Position numbers and translations under genes: made by a program. Shown piece after piece: positions 7,550-15,390 of a stretch of 64,000 bases of DNA. The notes beneath the pieces are model-generated. The model did no database searches, was not told where the DNA came from, and saw only the letters and a list, made by a program, of their open reading frames with translations. The DNA is from Amycolatopsis pretoriensis (GTDB lineage: Bacteria > Actinomycetota > Actinomycetes > Mycobacteriales > Pseudonocardiaceae): the NCBI RefSeq assembly GCF_900107925.1, contig NZ_FNUJ01000019.1, positions 1 to 64,000 of the forward strand, written 5' to 3'. Within the stretch, counting starts at the first letter, position 1, and every line of letters begins with the position of its first letter.

Positions 7550-8574
7550 CGCGGATTCCCTTTCAGCGCCGGCGAAATCACCCGGTCGAGCACGTCGCCC
7601 AGCGAGATCCCCGCGGCGGCCATCATCCGCGGGTACCGGCTGTAGGACGTCAGGCCGGGGAGCGTGTTGACCTCGTTGAGGACGACGGTTCCGTCCGCCT
7701 TCAGGAACATGTCCACCCGGGACAGTCCCCGGCAGCCCAGTGCGCGGTAGACGGCCTTGGCCGTCTCCAGGACGAGCGACCGCGCCTCGTCCGGAATGTC
7801 GGCGGGGACGATGAACGTCGAGTTCTCGGAACCGCTTTCCGGGTCGTCCTCCTGGTGGATCTTGAAGAACCCGTGGGAAAGCGCGACCCGGTCCAGCTCG
7901 CCCGTGCGCAGATCGGGGCCGTCACCCAGGACGGCGCAGCCGATCTCGCTGCCGGCGACGGCCTCTTCGACCAGCACCTTCGAGTCGTACTGCCGCGCGA
8001 TGTCCACCGCCCCGGCCAGTTCTTCTTCACGGGTCACTTTGCTCACCCCGAAGGAAGATCCGGACCGCGCCGGTTTGACGAACACCGGGTAGGTGAGCTG
8101 ATCGGGATCGACCTTCTCGTCCGCGGTGACCGTCCGGAACCGCGGAGTCGCGATCCCGGCGGCCTTCACGGCGAGGTACGTCAGGGATTTGTCCATGCAC
8201 AGGGCGGAACTCTGGACGTCACAGCCGGCGTACGGAACGCCGGCGAGTTCCAATAAACCCTGCGTCGCTCCGTCCTCCCCGAGCCGGCCGTGCAGCAGGG
8301 GCAGCACGACGTCGAGGCGGATCGTCTCGTACTTCCCGTCGTCGAGGACGAGCAGGCCGTGGACGCCGCGGTCCGGCGAGAGCACGGCCGGCCGGCTGTT
8401 TTCCCAGCCGGGGCCGTCGCACAGCAGCCAGGCGCCGGCGCGGGTGATCCCGATCCAGTACGGCTCGTACTTGTCGAGGTCGAGGTGCTTCGCGACCTCT
8501 TGTGCGGATTTGACGGAAACGGGGTGCTCTTCGGTCGATCCCCCGAAGATGATTCCGACCTTCACCTTATCCAT
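7546..8574 (-). CDS. vanA: D-alanine-D-lactate ligase (VanA type)
   Basis: This 342-aa ATP-grasp ligase forms the depsipeptide D-Ala-D-Lac that has low affinity for glycopeptides. It shows IIFGGSTEEHPVSVKSA, LPLLHGRLGEDGATQGLLEL, YPVFVKPARSGSSFGV and VLNEVNTLPGLTSYSRYPRM. The omega-loop region FKIHQEDDPESGSENSTF has the KIHQE-type residues of depsipeptide ligases instead of the Tyr-Lys pair of D-Ala-D-Ala ligases. It sits between vanH and vanX with short overlaps on both sides (8 bases with vanH). Closest in wording to actinomycete VanA homologues of producers. Confidence 0.95.
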   Translation of the reverse strand: MDKVKVGIIFGGSTEEHPVSVKSAQEVAKHLDLDKYEPYWIGITRAGAWLLCDGPGWENSRPAVLSPDRGVHGLLVLDDGKYETIRLDVVLPLLHGRLGEDGATQGLLELAGVPYAGCDVQSSALCMDKSLTYLAVKAAGIATPRFRTVTADEKVDPDQLTYPVFVKPARSGSSFGVSKVTREEELAGAVDIARQYDSKVLVEEAVAGSEIGCAVLGDGPDLRTGELDRVALSHGFFKIHQEDDPESGSENSTFIVPADIPDEARSLVLETAKAVYRALGCRGLSRVDMFLKADGTVVLNEVNTLPGLTSYSRYPRMMAAAGISLGDVLDRVISPALKGNPR

Positions 8575-9541
8575 GTCGCAGCTCGCTTTCGAAGGTCAGG
8601 CAGTTGATGAGGCTGTTTTCGACGGTGTCGCGCAACGCGTGGTCGGTGTAGTACGCGGTGTGCGGGCTGATCAGCACGTTGGGCAGGCTCTGCAGGCGCA
8701 CCAGCAGGTCGCTGTCCGGGGGGTCGGTCCGGTGGTCGGCGTAGAAGACCCCTTCCTCCCCTTCGAGGACGTCCAGCGCCGCGCCGCCCAGCCGGCCGCT
8801 TTCCAGCGCTTCGACCAGCGCCCGGGTGTCCAGCAGCGGGCCGCGTCCGGTGTTGACGACGACCGCGCCGCGCTTCAGCCGCGCGATGCGGCGGGCGTCG
8901 AGGAGGTGGTGGGTGTCCGCGGTCAGCGGCGTGTGCAGCGTGACGACGTCGCTCAGCTGCAGCAGCTCGTCGAGCGAGGTGTAGTCGGCGGAGTTGCGCG
9001 GCCGGATGTCGTAGGCCAGCACGCGGCAGCCGAAGCCGCGCAAGCGGTCCAGCACCGCCACGCCGATGCGGCCGGTCCCGACGACCCCGACGGTCAGGTC
9101 GCGCAGTTCCTTCCCGCGCACGTCGTGCAGCCGGTAGTCGTACACGTCCGTGCGCCGGAGCAGGGCTTTGACGTTTCGCGCGACCATCAGCATCAGCATG
9201 ACCGTGTAGTCGGCCACGCTGTCCGGGGAATAGGCGACGTTCCCGACCTCGATGCCCACGCGCTTCGCGTGGTCGACGTCGAGGTGGTCGAACCCGATGC
9301 TCCGCGTGGAGAGGTACCGCACGCCGGCCCGGCCGAGCGCGCTCAAGGTGGCGTTCGTGATCGCGGTCTTGTGCGCGACGCTGACGCACCGGTTTCCGTG
9401 CGCCAGAACGACGTTGGCTTCGGAAACCGCGGCGCCGGTGATGGTCGGCACGACACCGCAGCGAGGCGCGAGCTCACGGAACAACGCGGCCTCGTCCGGC
9501 TCGCAGCCGTAGATCGTGATGCCCAGTGCCGTGTCGGTCAT
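8567..9541 (-). CDS. vanH: VanH D-lactate dehydrogenase
   Basis: This 324-aa D-2-hydroxyacid dehydrogenase reduces pyruvate to D-lactate for the ligase. The NAD-binding motif VGTGRIGVAVLDRL, catalytic Arg in VVNTGRGPLLD, the Glu region GGAALDVLEGEEG, and the catalytic His in SPHTAYYTDHA are all present. It is the first gene of the operon vanH-vanA-vanX-GNAT on this strand, with start ATG at 9541 and a VanR-type promoter immediately upstream. No vanK or vanJ gene is seen in the window. Confidence 0.95.
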   Translation of the reverse strand: MTDTALGITIYGCEPDEAALFRELAPRCGVVPTITGAAVSEANVVLAHGNRCVSVAHKTAITNATLSALGRAGVRYLSTRSIGFDHLDVDHAKRVGIEVGNVAYSPDSVADYTVMLMLMVARNVKALLRRTDVYDYRLHDVRGKELRDLTVGVVGTGRIGVAVLDRLRGFGCRVLAYDIRPRNSADYTSLDELLQLSDVVTLHTPLTADTHHLLDARRIARLKRGAVVVNTGRGPLLDTRALVEALESGRLGGAALDVLEGEEGVFYADHRTDPPDSDLLVRLQSLPNVLISPHTAYYTDHALRDTVENSLINCLTFESELRHG

Positions 9542-9565
9542 GCCCGCCAGTCAAGGCGAAGCGGT

Positions 9566-9604
9566 GTTGCCGGCACGTATGCGTTTTCCGATACGCCGGC
9601 GATA
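9566..9604 (-). promoter_or_regulatory. VanR-type tandem box and promoter of vanHAX
   Basis: Two TATCG half-sites (9600-9604 and 9589-9593) are 11 bases apart, followed by GCATACG (candidate -10, 9576-9581) and GCCGGCAAC. The element ends 25 bases before the vanH ATG, against 24 for the twin element at the vanY-like gene. The distal half-site abuts the terminator hairpin of the next gene, so the operator is tightly insulated from upstream transcription. Confidence 0.75.
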
Positions 9605-9640
9605 AGCGAGCCGCCGCGGAAGGACCGCGGCGGCTCGCTT
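9604..9640 (-). terminator. 16-bp perfect hairpin terminator of the GH54 gene
   Basis: Arms 9604-9619 and 9625-9640 (AAGCGAGCCGCCGCGG and its complement) pair perfectly around AAGGA. It lies 11 bases past the GH54 stop and directly before the van promoter box. There is no T-tract, which is common for actinomycete terminators. Confidence 0.8.
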
Positions 9641-9650
9641 CAGGGAGGGG

Positions 9651-11471
9651 TCAGAGCAGCGCGAACTTCTGCGCCGCCGAGCTGTTGCAGTCCCAGATCT
9701 GCAGCCGCGTCCCGTTGCCGGTGGCGCCGTTGGGGGAGTCGAGGCAGCGGCCCGACTGCGGGTTGCGCAGCGAACCGTCGGCCTGCTGGTTCCACACCTG
9801 GCCGCCGACACCGTTGCAGTCCCAGAGTTCGACCTGGGTGCCGTTGGCCGTGCCGTTGCCGTTGATGTCGAGGCAGCGCCCCAACGTGCGCAGCGCGCCG
9901 CCGGAGAGGTGGAACCAGTGCTGGTCGACGGCGAAGGACTGGCAGTCCCACAGCTGCACCGCGGTCCCGTTCACGCCGTGGTCGTCGCCGGCCACGTCGA
10001 CGCACTTGCCGCCGGGGCCGGTGACCGGACCGCCGCCGGTGACGGAGAACTTCTGCGCCGCGGAACCGTTGCAGTCCCAGATCCGCAGCCGGGTGCCGTT
10101 GGCGGTGGCGCCGTCGGGGGAGTCGAGGCAGCGGCCGGACTGCGGGTTGCGCAGCGAGCCGTCGGCCTGCTGCACCCACTTCTGGCCGCCGACGCCGTTG
10201 CAGTCCCAGAGTTCGACCTGGGTGCCGTTGGCCGTGCCGTTGCCGTTGACGTCCAGGCAACGGCCCACAGTGGACAGTGACGAGTCCGCGTTGTGCGCCC
10301 AGTGCTGGTCGGCCGCGTTGGCCTGGCAGTCCCACAGCTGCACGGCGGTGCCGTTGCTCCCGGTGTCGTCGCCGGCGACGTCGAGGCACTTGCCGCCGGG
10401 CCCGGAAACCGTGGCGGCGTAGGGCGGGGTGCCCGTGCTGCCCGAGTAGCCGACGGAGACCACATTGGACTGGACGGCGTCGTCCGCGGCGTCGGTCGGG
10501 TAGCCCGCGGTCATCACGCCTTCGAAGAACGAGCCGATGGAGGCGTTGCTGTTGTCGCCGCCGGTGCCGAGCACGATCGAGCCCTCCTGGTGCATCGGCG
10601 TGTACCCGCCCGAGGGCAGTGCGCCGTTGTACCAGGTGGTGAGGCCGCCGCTCTGGGAGTTGCCGCCCTTGAGCGCGAAGGTCGTCTGCCCGTTGTTCTT
10701 CAGCAGCGCGGTGACGAACGGGGTCGCGTTGCCGCGGTTGGCGGTGTTGGAGCGGTTGCCCTGGAACAGGCCGTTCTCGAGGTCGCCCGCGACCCACGGG
10801 CCGATCCCGGTGCAGGGCGGGAAGTAGCAGGTGGTGCCGAGGTTGACGGCGTCCATGTGGCCGTTGCCGGTGTCGGCGATCTGCGCCTCGACGTTGCCGT
10901 AGTCGAAGCAGCAGCCGCCGTTGACGTGCGTGCCGCTCGCGACCATGTACATGCCTTCGGGCTGTCCGTTCCGCGCGACGCCGGCGCCGACGTAGTGGCG
11001 GTAGCCGGTGCCGGGGGAGACGTAGACGCCGTAGACCTTGTGCCCGCCGGCGGTGACGGGAAGAGCGGACGCGATCGCGGCGACGTCCTGCCCGCCCGCG
11101 GTGCCCGGGCCTTCGACGGTCAGGTCGTTGTGGCGTGGCGACTGGTCGTAGATGACGGTGATGGTGCACGTCGTCCCGGCGCAGAAGGAATCCTGCGCGG
11201 CGGCGTTGGCGTACCCGCCGGCGGCGAGCAGGCCGATGTCCGTTTCGGCCCGGTCGGAGGCGCGTTGCACGCGGTAGAGCGCGCCGCCGTAGGCCGAATA
11301 GAGGGCACGGGTGGTGCTGTGCGCGGCAACGCAGGCGGTCCCGGCGGAACCGTAGATGTCGCACGGCAAGGAGCCGGCGGCCTGCGCGGGAGCGCTCAGG
11401 CCGAGCACGGTACCGAGGACGAGCAGGAGGGCGGCGAGCAGACTTCGACCGGCGGGCACGGGGGACCTCAC
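9651..11471 (-). CDS. Secreted GH54 alpha-L-arabinofuranosidase with two ricin-B lectin domains
   Basis: This 606-aa protein has a signal peptide (SLLAALLLVLGTVLGLSAPAQA), then a GH54 catalytic domain (about 33-345) opening LPCDIYGSAGTACVAAHSTTR. The likely nucleophile Glu is in AGDLENGLFQG and the acid/base Asp in GTGGDNSNAS, matching fungal AbfB. Two ricin-type beta-trefoil domains follow (about 352-475 and 480-606), each with three QxW-like repeats such as GTAVQLWDCQ and GTQVELWDCNG, in place of the CBM42 of fungal enzymes. It should release arabinose from arabinoxylan or arabinan outside the cell. The start is a GTG at 11471; a palindrome lies just upstream. Confidence 0.9.
   Translation of the reverse strand: MRSPVPAGRSLLAALLLVLGTVLGLSAPAQAAGSLPCDIYGSAGTACVAAHSTTRALYSAYGGALYRVQRASDRAETDIGLLAAGGYANAAAQDSFCAGTTCTITVIYDQSPRHNDLTVEGPGTAGGQDVAAIASALPVTAGGHKVYGVYVSPGTGYRHYVGAGVARNGQPEGMYMVASGTHVNGGCCFDYGNVEAQIADTGNGHMDAVNLGTTCYFPPCTGIGPWVAGDLENGLFQGNRSNTANRGNATPFVTALLKNNGQTTFALKGGNSQSGGLTTWYNGALPSGGYTPMHQEGSIVLGTGGDNSNASIGSFFEGVMTAGYPTDAADDAVQSNVVSVGYSGSTGTPPYAATVSGPGGKCLDVAGDDTGSNGTAVQLWDCQANAADQHWAHNADSSLSTVGRCLDVNGNGTANGTQVELWDCNGVGGQKWVQQADGSLRNPQSGRCLDSPDGATANGTRLRIWDCNGSAAQKFSVTGGGPVTGPGGKCVDVAGDDHGVNGTAVQLWDCQSFAVDQHWFHLSGGALRTLGRCLDINGNGTANGTQVELWDCNGVGGQVWNQQADGSLRNPQSGRCLDSPNGATGNGTRLQIWDCNSSAAQKFALL
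9660..10415. repeat. Internal duplication of the ricin-B domain coding sequence
   Basis: The two lectin domains of the GH54 gene are nearly identical over long stretches at nucleotide level; for example the segment around 9810-9865 recurs around 10198-10253, about 387 bases away. Such low divergence suggests recent duplication or ongoing gene conversion. Confidence 0.7.
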
Positions 11472-12008
11472 TCTCGAGCCGCAGGTCAGCGACCCGGGCG
11501 GATTTTTACAACGTTGTATTTCCGGGAGAGAAGGGTGACGCGGGGGAAGCGATCGGGATGGGGGAAGGGTAGGGCCGGGTTCTCGGCCGTGTCAACGCTG
11601 TGGTCCAGTCCACCCACCGGACGGCCTATCGGCAGCCGGCGCCTCGCGTACCGGGCTGCGGAGTGTGACCGCGGAGGCCGGCCGGCGGCCGCGGTTCCGG
11701 TTTCGATTTTCGCCGGAAGGCGGAGGCAATTCCCCGGGCGGTTCCGGCCGCCGTTCAAAAGCGGCGGACGACGCGCCGCCTTTCCTGGGTGATCGTGTTC
11801 TGAACAGCTGTGCGATCCCGTTTCCCCGCCACCGGCGGAATCAACTCCATCGGGGCATCCGTTCCCCGGTCAGCGGCCTCCGCGGCGCACACGATGGTGG
11901 ATCCGCGCGGAAACGAACGGCATTTTTCAGTACGTTTCCCCCATCCGGGACGGCCAACACACCTTGTCGCGGTCCCGGTCGTTTCGTACGTCTACTCGAG
12001 GAGTTTTC
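11472..12008. other. 537-base intergenic region between the GH54 gene and a small secreted protein
   Basis: No credible gene is visible. It holds the GH54 promoter side with the 12-base palindrome at 11507-11518, a GC-rich middle part, and a ribosome site (GAGGAG, 11999-12004) for the next gene. A lower-GC stretch around 11900-12000 probably contains that gene's promoter, but I cannot place the boxes. Confidence 0.5.
11507..11518. promoter_or_regulatory. Palindromic operator candidate TACAACGTTGTA
   Basis: A perfect 12-base palindrome centred 41 bases upstream of the GH54 GTG, in an AT-rich patch (tttttacaacgttgtattt) unusual for this genome. The AACGTT centre resembles LacI/GalR-family operators that control sugar utilisation genes. 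No such regulator gene lies nearby, so a distant regulator would be needed. Confidence 0.55.
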
Positions 12009-12362
12009 ATGCTGAAGAAGCTCGGTATCGTCGTGGCCGCCACGGCGGCGGGCGCGTTCCTGGCCGGCGGCGTCGCCGCCGCCGGCACGCCGGACCACCA
12101 CGGTCACCACGGCCACGACCACAGCAGCCAGCTGGGTCTGCTGAACCTGAGCAACACCGACGCGCTGCACAACGTGAACGTCACGCCGGGCATCTGCGAC
12201 AACAACGTCAACGTGCTGGGCGTCCAGGTCCCGGTCCAGAACTCCCTGAACGGCATCGGCGTGCCGATCCTTTCGCCGGGCGGGAGCGAGGCCAACGGCG
12301 AGAACCCGGAGAACTGCGCCTCCGGGGCCATCGCCGACGGTGGCACCAGCCAGGACAACTGA
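12009..12362 (+). CDS. Small secreted protein of unknown function
   Basis: This 117-aa protein has a clear signal peptide (MLKKLGIVVAATAAGAFLAGGVAAAG), a His-rich mature N-terminus (PDHHGHHGHDHSS), and a segment LLNLSNTDALHNVNVTPGICDNNVNVLGVQVPVQ with two cysteines overall (GICDN and ENCAS). The alternation of hydrophobic and Asn residues loosely recalls the chaplin/rodlin-type surface proteins of actinomycetes, but it is not a standard chaplin. The His cluster could bind metal. Start ATG has GAGGAG at good spacing. Function not recognised. Confidence 0.75.
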   Translation: MLKKLGIVVAATAAGAFLAGGVAAAGTPDHHGHHGHDHSSQLGLLNLSNTDALHNVNVTPGICDNNVNVLGVQVPVQNSLNGIGVPILSPGGSEANGENPENCASGAIADGGTSQDN

Positions 12363-12523
12363 GTCCCCGCGCCGCGGCCGCCCGTTGTGTGTGCGGAAGC
12401 CGGCCCTGGCGCGGAATCCGGCGTAGCACCCGCAAGCCGTACTGCGTGCCCGGAACAGGGAGCGAGCTGCACACTCCGGTTCCCCGTCCCGGGCACGCCG
12501 CGGCTTCGGGTGTCCGCCGGCCC

Positions 12524-12554
12524 GGGTGGGGCCGGTCACGAGCCGGCCCCACCC
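12524..12554. terminator. Bidirectional hairpin between the secreted protein and the CBS-like gene
   Basis: GGGTGGGGCCGG and CCGGCCCCACCC arms (12 bp) surround a 7-base loop that contains the stop codon of the CBS-like gene. It lies between convergent genes. Confidence 0.6.
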
Positions 12555-13954
12555 CCGTCCGGCGCCGGCTCGAGCTGTCCTTTGTGGACGGCTCCGACGA
12601 CCCGCCCGTCGGACAGCAGCCACGCGGCTTCCCGCCCCCCGAGGCGATCCGCGGCCGCGGCCCGGGTCTCCCCGAGCCCGATGGCCGGCAGGGTGCCGCC
12701 GACGTACCCGGTGATCGGGTCGCCGGGCCGCACGACGCCCGCCTCGACCGCCCGGCGGAGCTCGCCCACGTCGAGCGTCCCCGTCACCTCCGCGACCGAC
12801 GGCGGTTCCGCCGACGCCCGCGGGCCCACCGGCCGCAGTTCGTGTCCGCCGGCCGAAGCGAGCGCTTCGCCGGCCGTCGCCGATTCCCGCAGACCGGGCG
12901 CGGCCGCCGGGAGCGGGCCGACGACGTCGGCGACCGTCAGCTCACCCGCGTGCCCGACCGGAACGCCGAGGCGGTCCAGCCACCCGTCGTCGTAGTACTT
13001 CGACAGGTACGACCGGCCCGAATCCGGGACCACGACGACGACCAGGTCGTCCGGGGACAACCCGGCGGCCACGCGCAGCGCCACGGCCACCGCGGTCCCG
13101 GCCGAAGCGCCCAGCAGCAGACCTTCTTCCCGCGCCAGCCGCCGGGTGACCAGGATCGACTCGCGGTCGCCGACCGGCACGACCTGGTCGACGACGTCGA
13201 GGTGGTACGAGCGCGGCCACAGGTCCTCGGCGGTGTCCGGGTGCCGGTAGTGCCCGATGCTCTCGACCAGGTACGGGCTGCCGTCGCCGCCGGAGTAGAC
13301 CGAGTGCTCGGGATCCGCGCCGACCACCCGCACCCGGCCGCCGCTGACCTCCTTCAGGTACGCCCCGGCGCCGCTGATCGTCCCGCCGGTGCCGACCCCC
13401 GCGACGAAGTGGGTGAGCCGGCCGCCGGTCTGGCGCCAGATCTCGGGTCCGGTCGTCTCGCGGTGGGCGGCCGGGTTGGCCGGGTTGTCGTACTGGTCGG
13501 CGAGCCAGCCGCCCCGCTCGTCGGCGATCCGGCGGGCGAGCTGCCGGACGTGCGCCGGGTCTTCCCGCGGCACCGTCCCGGGCGTGGTCACCACTTCGGC
13601 GCCGTACGCGCGCAGGATCGCGATCTTCTCGCGGCTGGTCTTGTCGGGCACCACGACGGCCAGCCGGTACCCGAGCTGGGCGGCCACGATCGCCAGCCCG
13701 ATGCCGGTGTTGCCCGAGGTGCCTTCGACGATGAGCCCGCCGGGTTCCAGGGCGCCCGAGCGTTCCGCGTCGAGCACCATCGCCAGCGCGGCCCGGTCCT
13801 TGACGCTGCCGCCGGGGTTGAGGAACTCGGCCTTGACGTACACGCGCGGCCCGCCGGGTGGCGCGATCCGGGCCAGCCGGATCAGCGGGGTGCCGCCGAT
13901 CGCGTCGAGCACGGAGTCGAACGCGTCGATCTCGGCGGGTTCTTCGGCTGCCAC
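12536..13954 (-). CDS. Cystathionine beta-synthase-like PLP enzyme with C-terminal CBS-domain region
   Basis: This 472-aa protein has a fold-type II PLP domain (about 12-330): TPLIRLARI, the Schiff-base Lys in NPGGSVKDRAAL, the substrate loop GTSGNTGIG, and the phosphate loop GVGTGGTISGAG. It resembles mycobacterial Cbs (SGGRVRVVGADPEHSVYSGG). Residues 340-465 show a weakly conserved CBS-domain pair (VGELTVADVVGPLP, PITGYVGGTLPAIGLGE). It would condense serine or O-acyl-serine with a thiol (homocysteine or sulfide); which one is open. The start is GTG at 13954. The gene stands alone and diverges from the esterase. Confidence 0.85.
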   Translation of the reverse strand: MAAEEPAEIDAFDSVLDAIGGTPLIRLARIAPPGGPRVYVKAEFLNPGGSVKDRAALAMVLDAERSGALEPGGLIVEGTSGNTGIGLAIVAAQLGYRLAVVVPDKTSREKIAILRAYGAEVVTTPGTVPREDPAHVRQLARRIADERGGWLADQYDNPANPAAHRETTGPEIWRQTGGRLTHFVAGVGTGGTISGAGAYLKEVSGGRVRVVGADPEHSVYSGGDGSPYLVESIGHYRHPDTAEDLWPRSYHLDVVDQVVPVGDRESILVTRRLAREEGLLLGASAGTAVAVALRVAAGLSPDDLVVVVVPDSGRSYLSKYYDDGWLDRLGVPVGHAGELTVADVVGPLPAAAPGLRESATAGEALASAGGHELRPVGPRASAEPPSVAEVTGTLDVGELRRAVEAGVVRPGDPITGYVGGTLPAIGLGETRAAAADRLGGREAAWLLSDGRVVGAVHKGQLEPAPDGGGAGS

Positions 13955-14021
13955 GCGCGCTCCCTCGGGTCGGTGCTCCCCAGCTGTCCCCGCCAGCGTG
14001 CCAGAAGCCCGCGTTGCCTAA

Positions 14022-14062
14022 GTGGGACGGTGTCCCGTATCTTAACCGGGACAACGTCCCAC
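14022..14062. promoter_or_regulatory. Twin TetR-type operators before the esterase/TetR pair
   Basis: Two copies of the palindrome GGGAC-N3-GTCCC occur: 14022-14037 (GTGGGACGGTGTCCCG) and 14046-14062 (CCGGGACAACGTCCCAC), arranged as a large inverted repeat. They end 18 bases before the esterase ATG and overlap the likely promoter. The downstream TetR gene is the obvious binder. Confidence 0.75.
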
Positions 14063-14080
14063 TTCAGGAGATGAGCGGTC

Positions 14081-14803
14081 ATGACGCTGACGTACGTACT
14101 GGTCCACGGGGCCTGGCACACCGGGCAGGCCTGGGCGCGGGTGGTGCCGCGGCTGGCGGCGAGCGGCCGGCGGGTCTTCACCCCCACGCTGACCGGCTAC
14201 GGCGAGACCGCGCACCTGCTGAGCCCGGACGTCGGGCTCGGCACGCACACCGCCGACGTCGTGCGGCTGCTCGAAGAAGAGGACCTGCGGGACGTCGTCC
14301 TGGTCGGGCACAGCTACGCGGGCATGGTCGTCTCCGCGGTGGCCAACCGGGTGCCGGAGCGCATCGCGCGGCTGGTCTACCTCGACGCGATGGTGCCGGC
14401 CGACGGGGAGAACGCGTTCGACGTCATGCCCATCCCGCGGAGCATGCTCGGGACGGGCTGGCGGATGCCCCCGCTGCCCGAGCTGCCCGCGCCGTTCGGG
14501 CTGTTCGGCGTCACCGATCCCGGCGACGTCGCCTGGGTGCGCACCATGCTGTCCGACCAGTCGGTGCGGTGCCTGGAAGAACCCGTCGTCCTGGACAACC
14601 CCGCGTTCGCCGCGATCCCGCGCACGCACATCCACTGCACGGTGAAACCCGAGGGCTTCGACCGGCGTCCGGTCCCCGCCGTGCAGCCGAACGGCGAGCC
14701 CGCGGACGTGCGGGAGCTGGCCACCGGGCACGACTGCATGATCACCGCGCCCGGCGAGCTCGCCGGGATGCTGCTCGACGTCCCGGTTAGCATGCCGGTG
14801 TGA
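14081..14803 (+). CDS. Alpha/beta hydrolase (EstA/SABP2-like esterase)
   Basis: This 240-aa protein shows the oxyanion motif VLVHGAWHTGQAW (residues 7-19), the nucleophile elbow VGHSYAGMV with Ser near 79, the acid region and the catalytic His in TGHDCMI near residue 220. This pattern (plant SABP2 / hydroxynitrile-lyase-like) hydrolyses small esters. AGGAG precedes the ATG at 14081. The stop overlaps the TetR GTG by 4 bases, so both are in one transcript controlled by the twin operator upstream. The natural substrate probably also acts as the TetR inducer. Confidence 0.85.
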   Translation: MTLTYVLVHGAWHTGQAWARVVPRLAASGRRVFTPTLTGYGETAHLLSPDVGLGTHTADVVRLLEEEDLRDVVLVGHSYAGMVVSAVANRVPERIARLVYLDAMVPADGENAFDVMPIPRSMLGTGWRMPPLPELPAPFGLFGVTDPGDVAWVRTMLSDQSVRCLEEPVVLDNPAFAAIPRTHIHCTVKPEGFDRRPVPAVQPNGEPADVRELATGHDCMITAPGELAGMLLDVPVSMPV

Positions 14804-15372
14804 CCGATTCCCGTGCGGCGGCCCCGCAACGCGCGGACGCGCGGCGCAACGCGTCGAACGTCCTCGAGGCCGCGGCGGCGGTGTTCGTGACGTCGGGGGT
14901 CGACGCCCCGATCCGGGAGATCGCCGCACGGGCCGGGGTCGGCACGGCGACCATCTACCGCCACTACCCGACCCGGGCGGACCTGATCCTCGCGGTGTAC
15001 CGGCTGCAGGTGGAGTCCCTGGCCGAGGCCGGCCCGGCGTTGCTGGCGGCCGAGCCGGGACCGCACGAGGCCCTGACGAAGTGGATCGACCGGTTCGTCG
15101 ACTTCGTCATCACCAAGCAGGGCCTCGCTTCGGTGCTGCAGTCCGACGAACCGTGCTACGACCCGCTGCACGCGTACTTCCTGGAGCGGCTCGGCCCGGT
15201 GTGCACGGAGTTGCTGGAGGCGGCGGCCGAGGCGGGGGAGATCAACCCGGGCCAGGACGCGTACGAACTGATGCGCGGAGTGGGCAGCCTCTGCGCGGGC
15301 AGCGCCAAGGGCTACGACGCCCGCCACCTCGTGCAGCTGCTGGTCGACGGGCTGGCGGCCCGGCGCTCCTGA
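14800..15372 (+). CDS. TetR-family regulator of the esterase operon
   Basis: This 190-aa regulator has the HTH at about 30-65 (PIREIAARAGVGTATIYRHYPTRADLI) and a ligand domain resembling the SbtR-like C-terminal type (LAEAGPALLAAEPGPHEALTKWIDRFVDF). It starts with GTG overlapping the esterase stop. It likely represses its own operon through the two GGGAC-N3-GTCCC palindromes at 14022-14062. Its stop codon lies in the loop of a terminator hairpin. Confidence 0.9.
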   Translation: MTDSRAAAPQRADARRNASNVLEAAAAVFVTSGVDAPIREIAARAGVGTATIYRHYPTRADLILAVYRLQVESLAEAGPALLAAEPGPHEALTKWIDRFVDFVITKQGLASVLQSDEPCYDPLHAYFLERLGPVCTELLEAAAEAGEINPGQDAYELMRGVGSLCAGSAKGYDARHLVQLLVDGLAARRS

Positions 15373-15385
15373 GCGCCGGGCCGCC
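15354..15385. terminator. 14-bp perfect hairpin between TetR and LPMO genes
   Basis: Arms 15354-15367 and 15372-15385 (GGCGGCCCGGCGCT and its complement) with a CCTG loop. It contains the TetR stop and ends 6 bases from the LPMO stop, so it can serve both convergent genes. Confidence 0.75.
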
Positions 15386-15390
15386 ATTCC

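Noticed and set aside
4751..9541. Idea that a glycopeptide biosynthesis cluster borders the van genes
   Set aside because: No NRPS, P450 or glycosyltransferase genes are seen within the window; the resistance island stands alone here.
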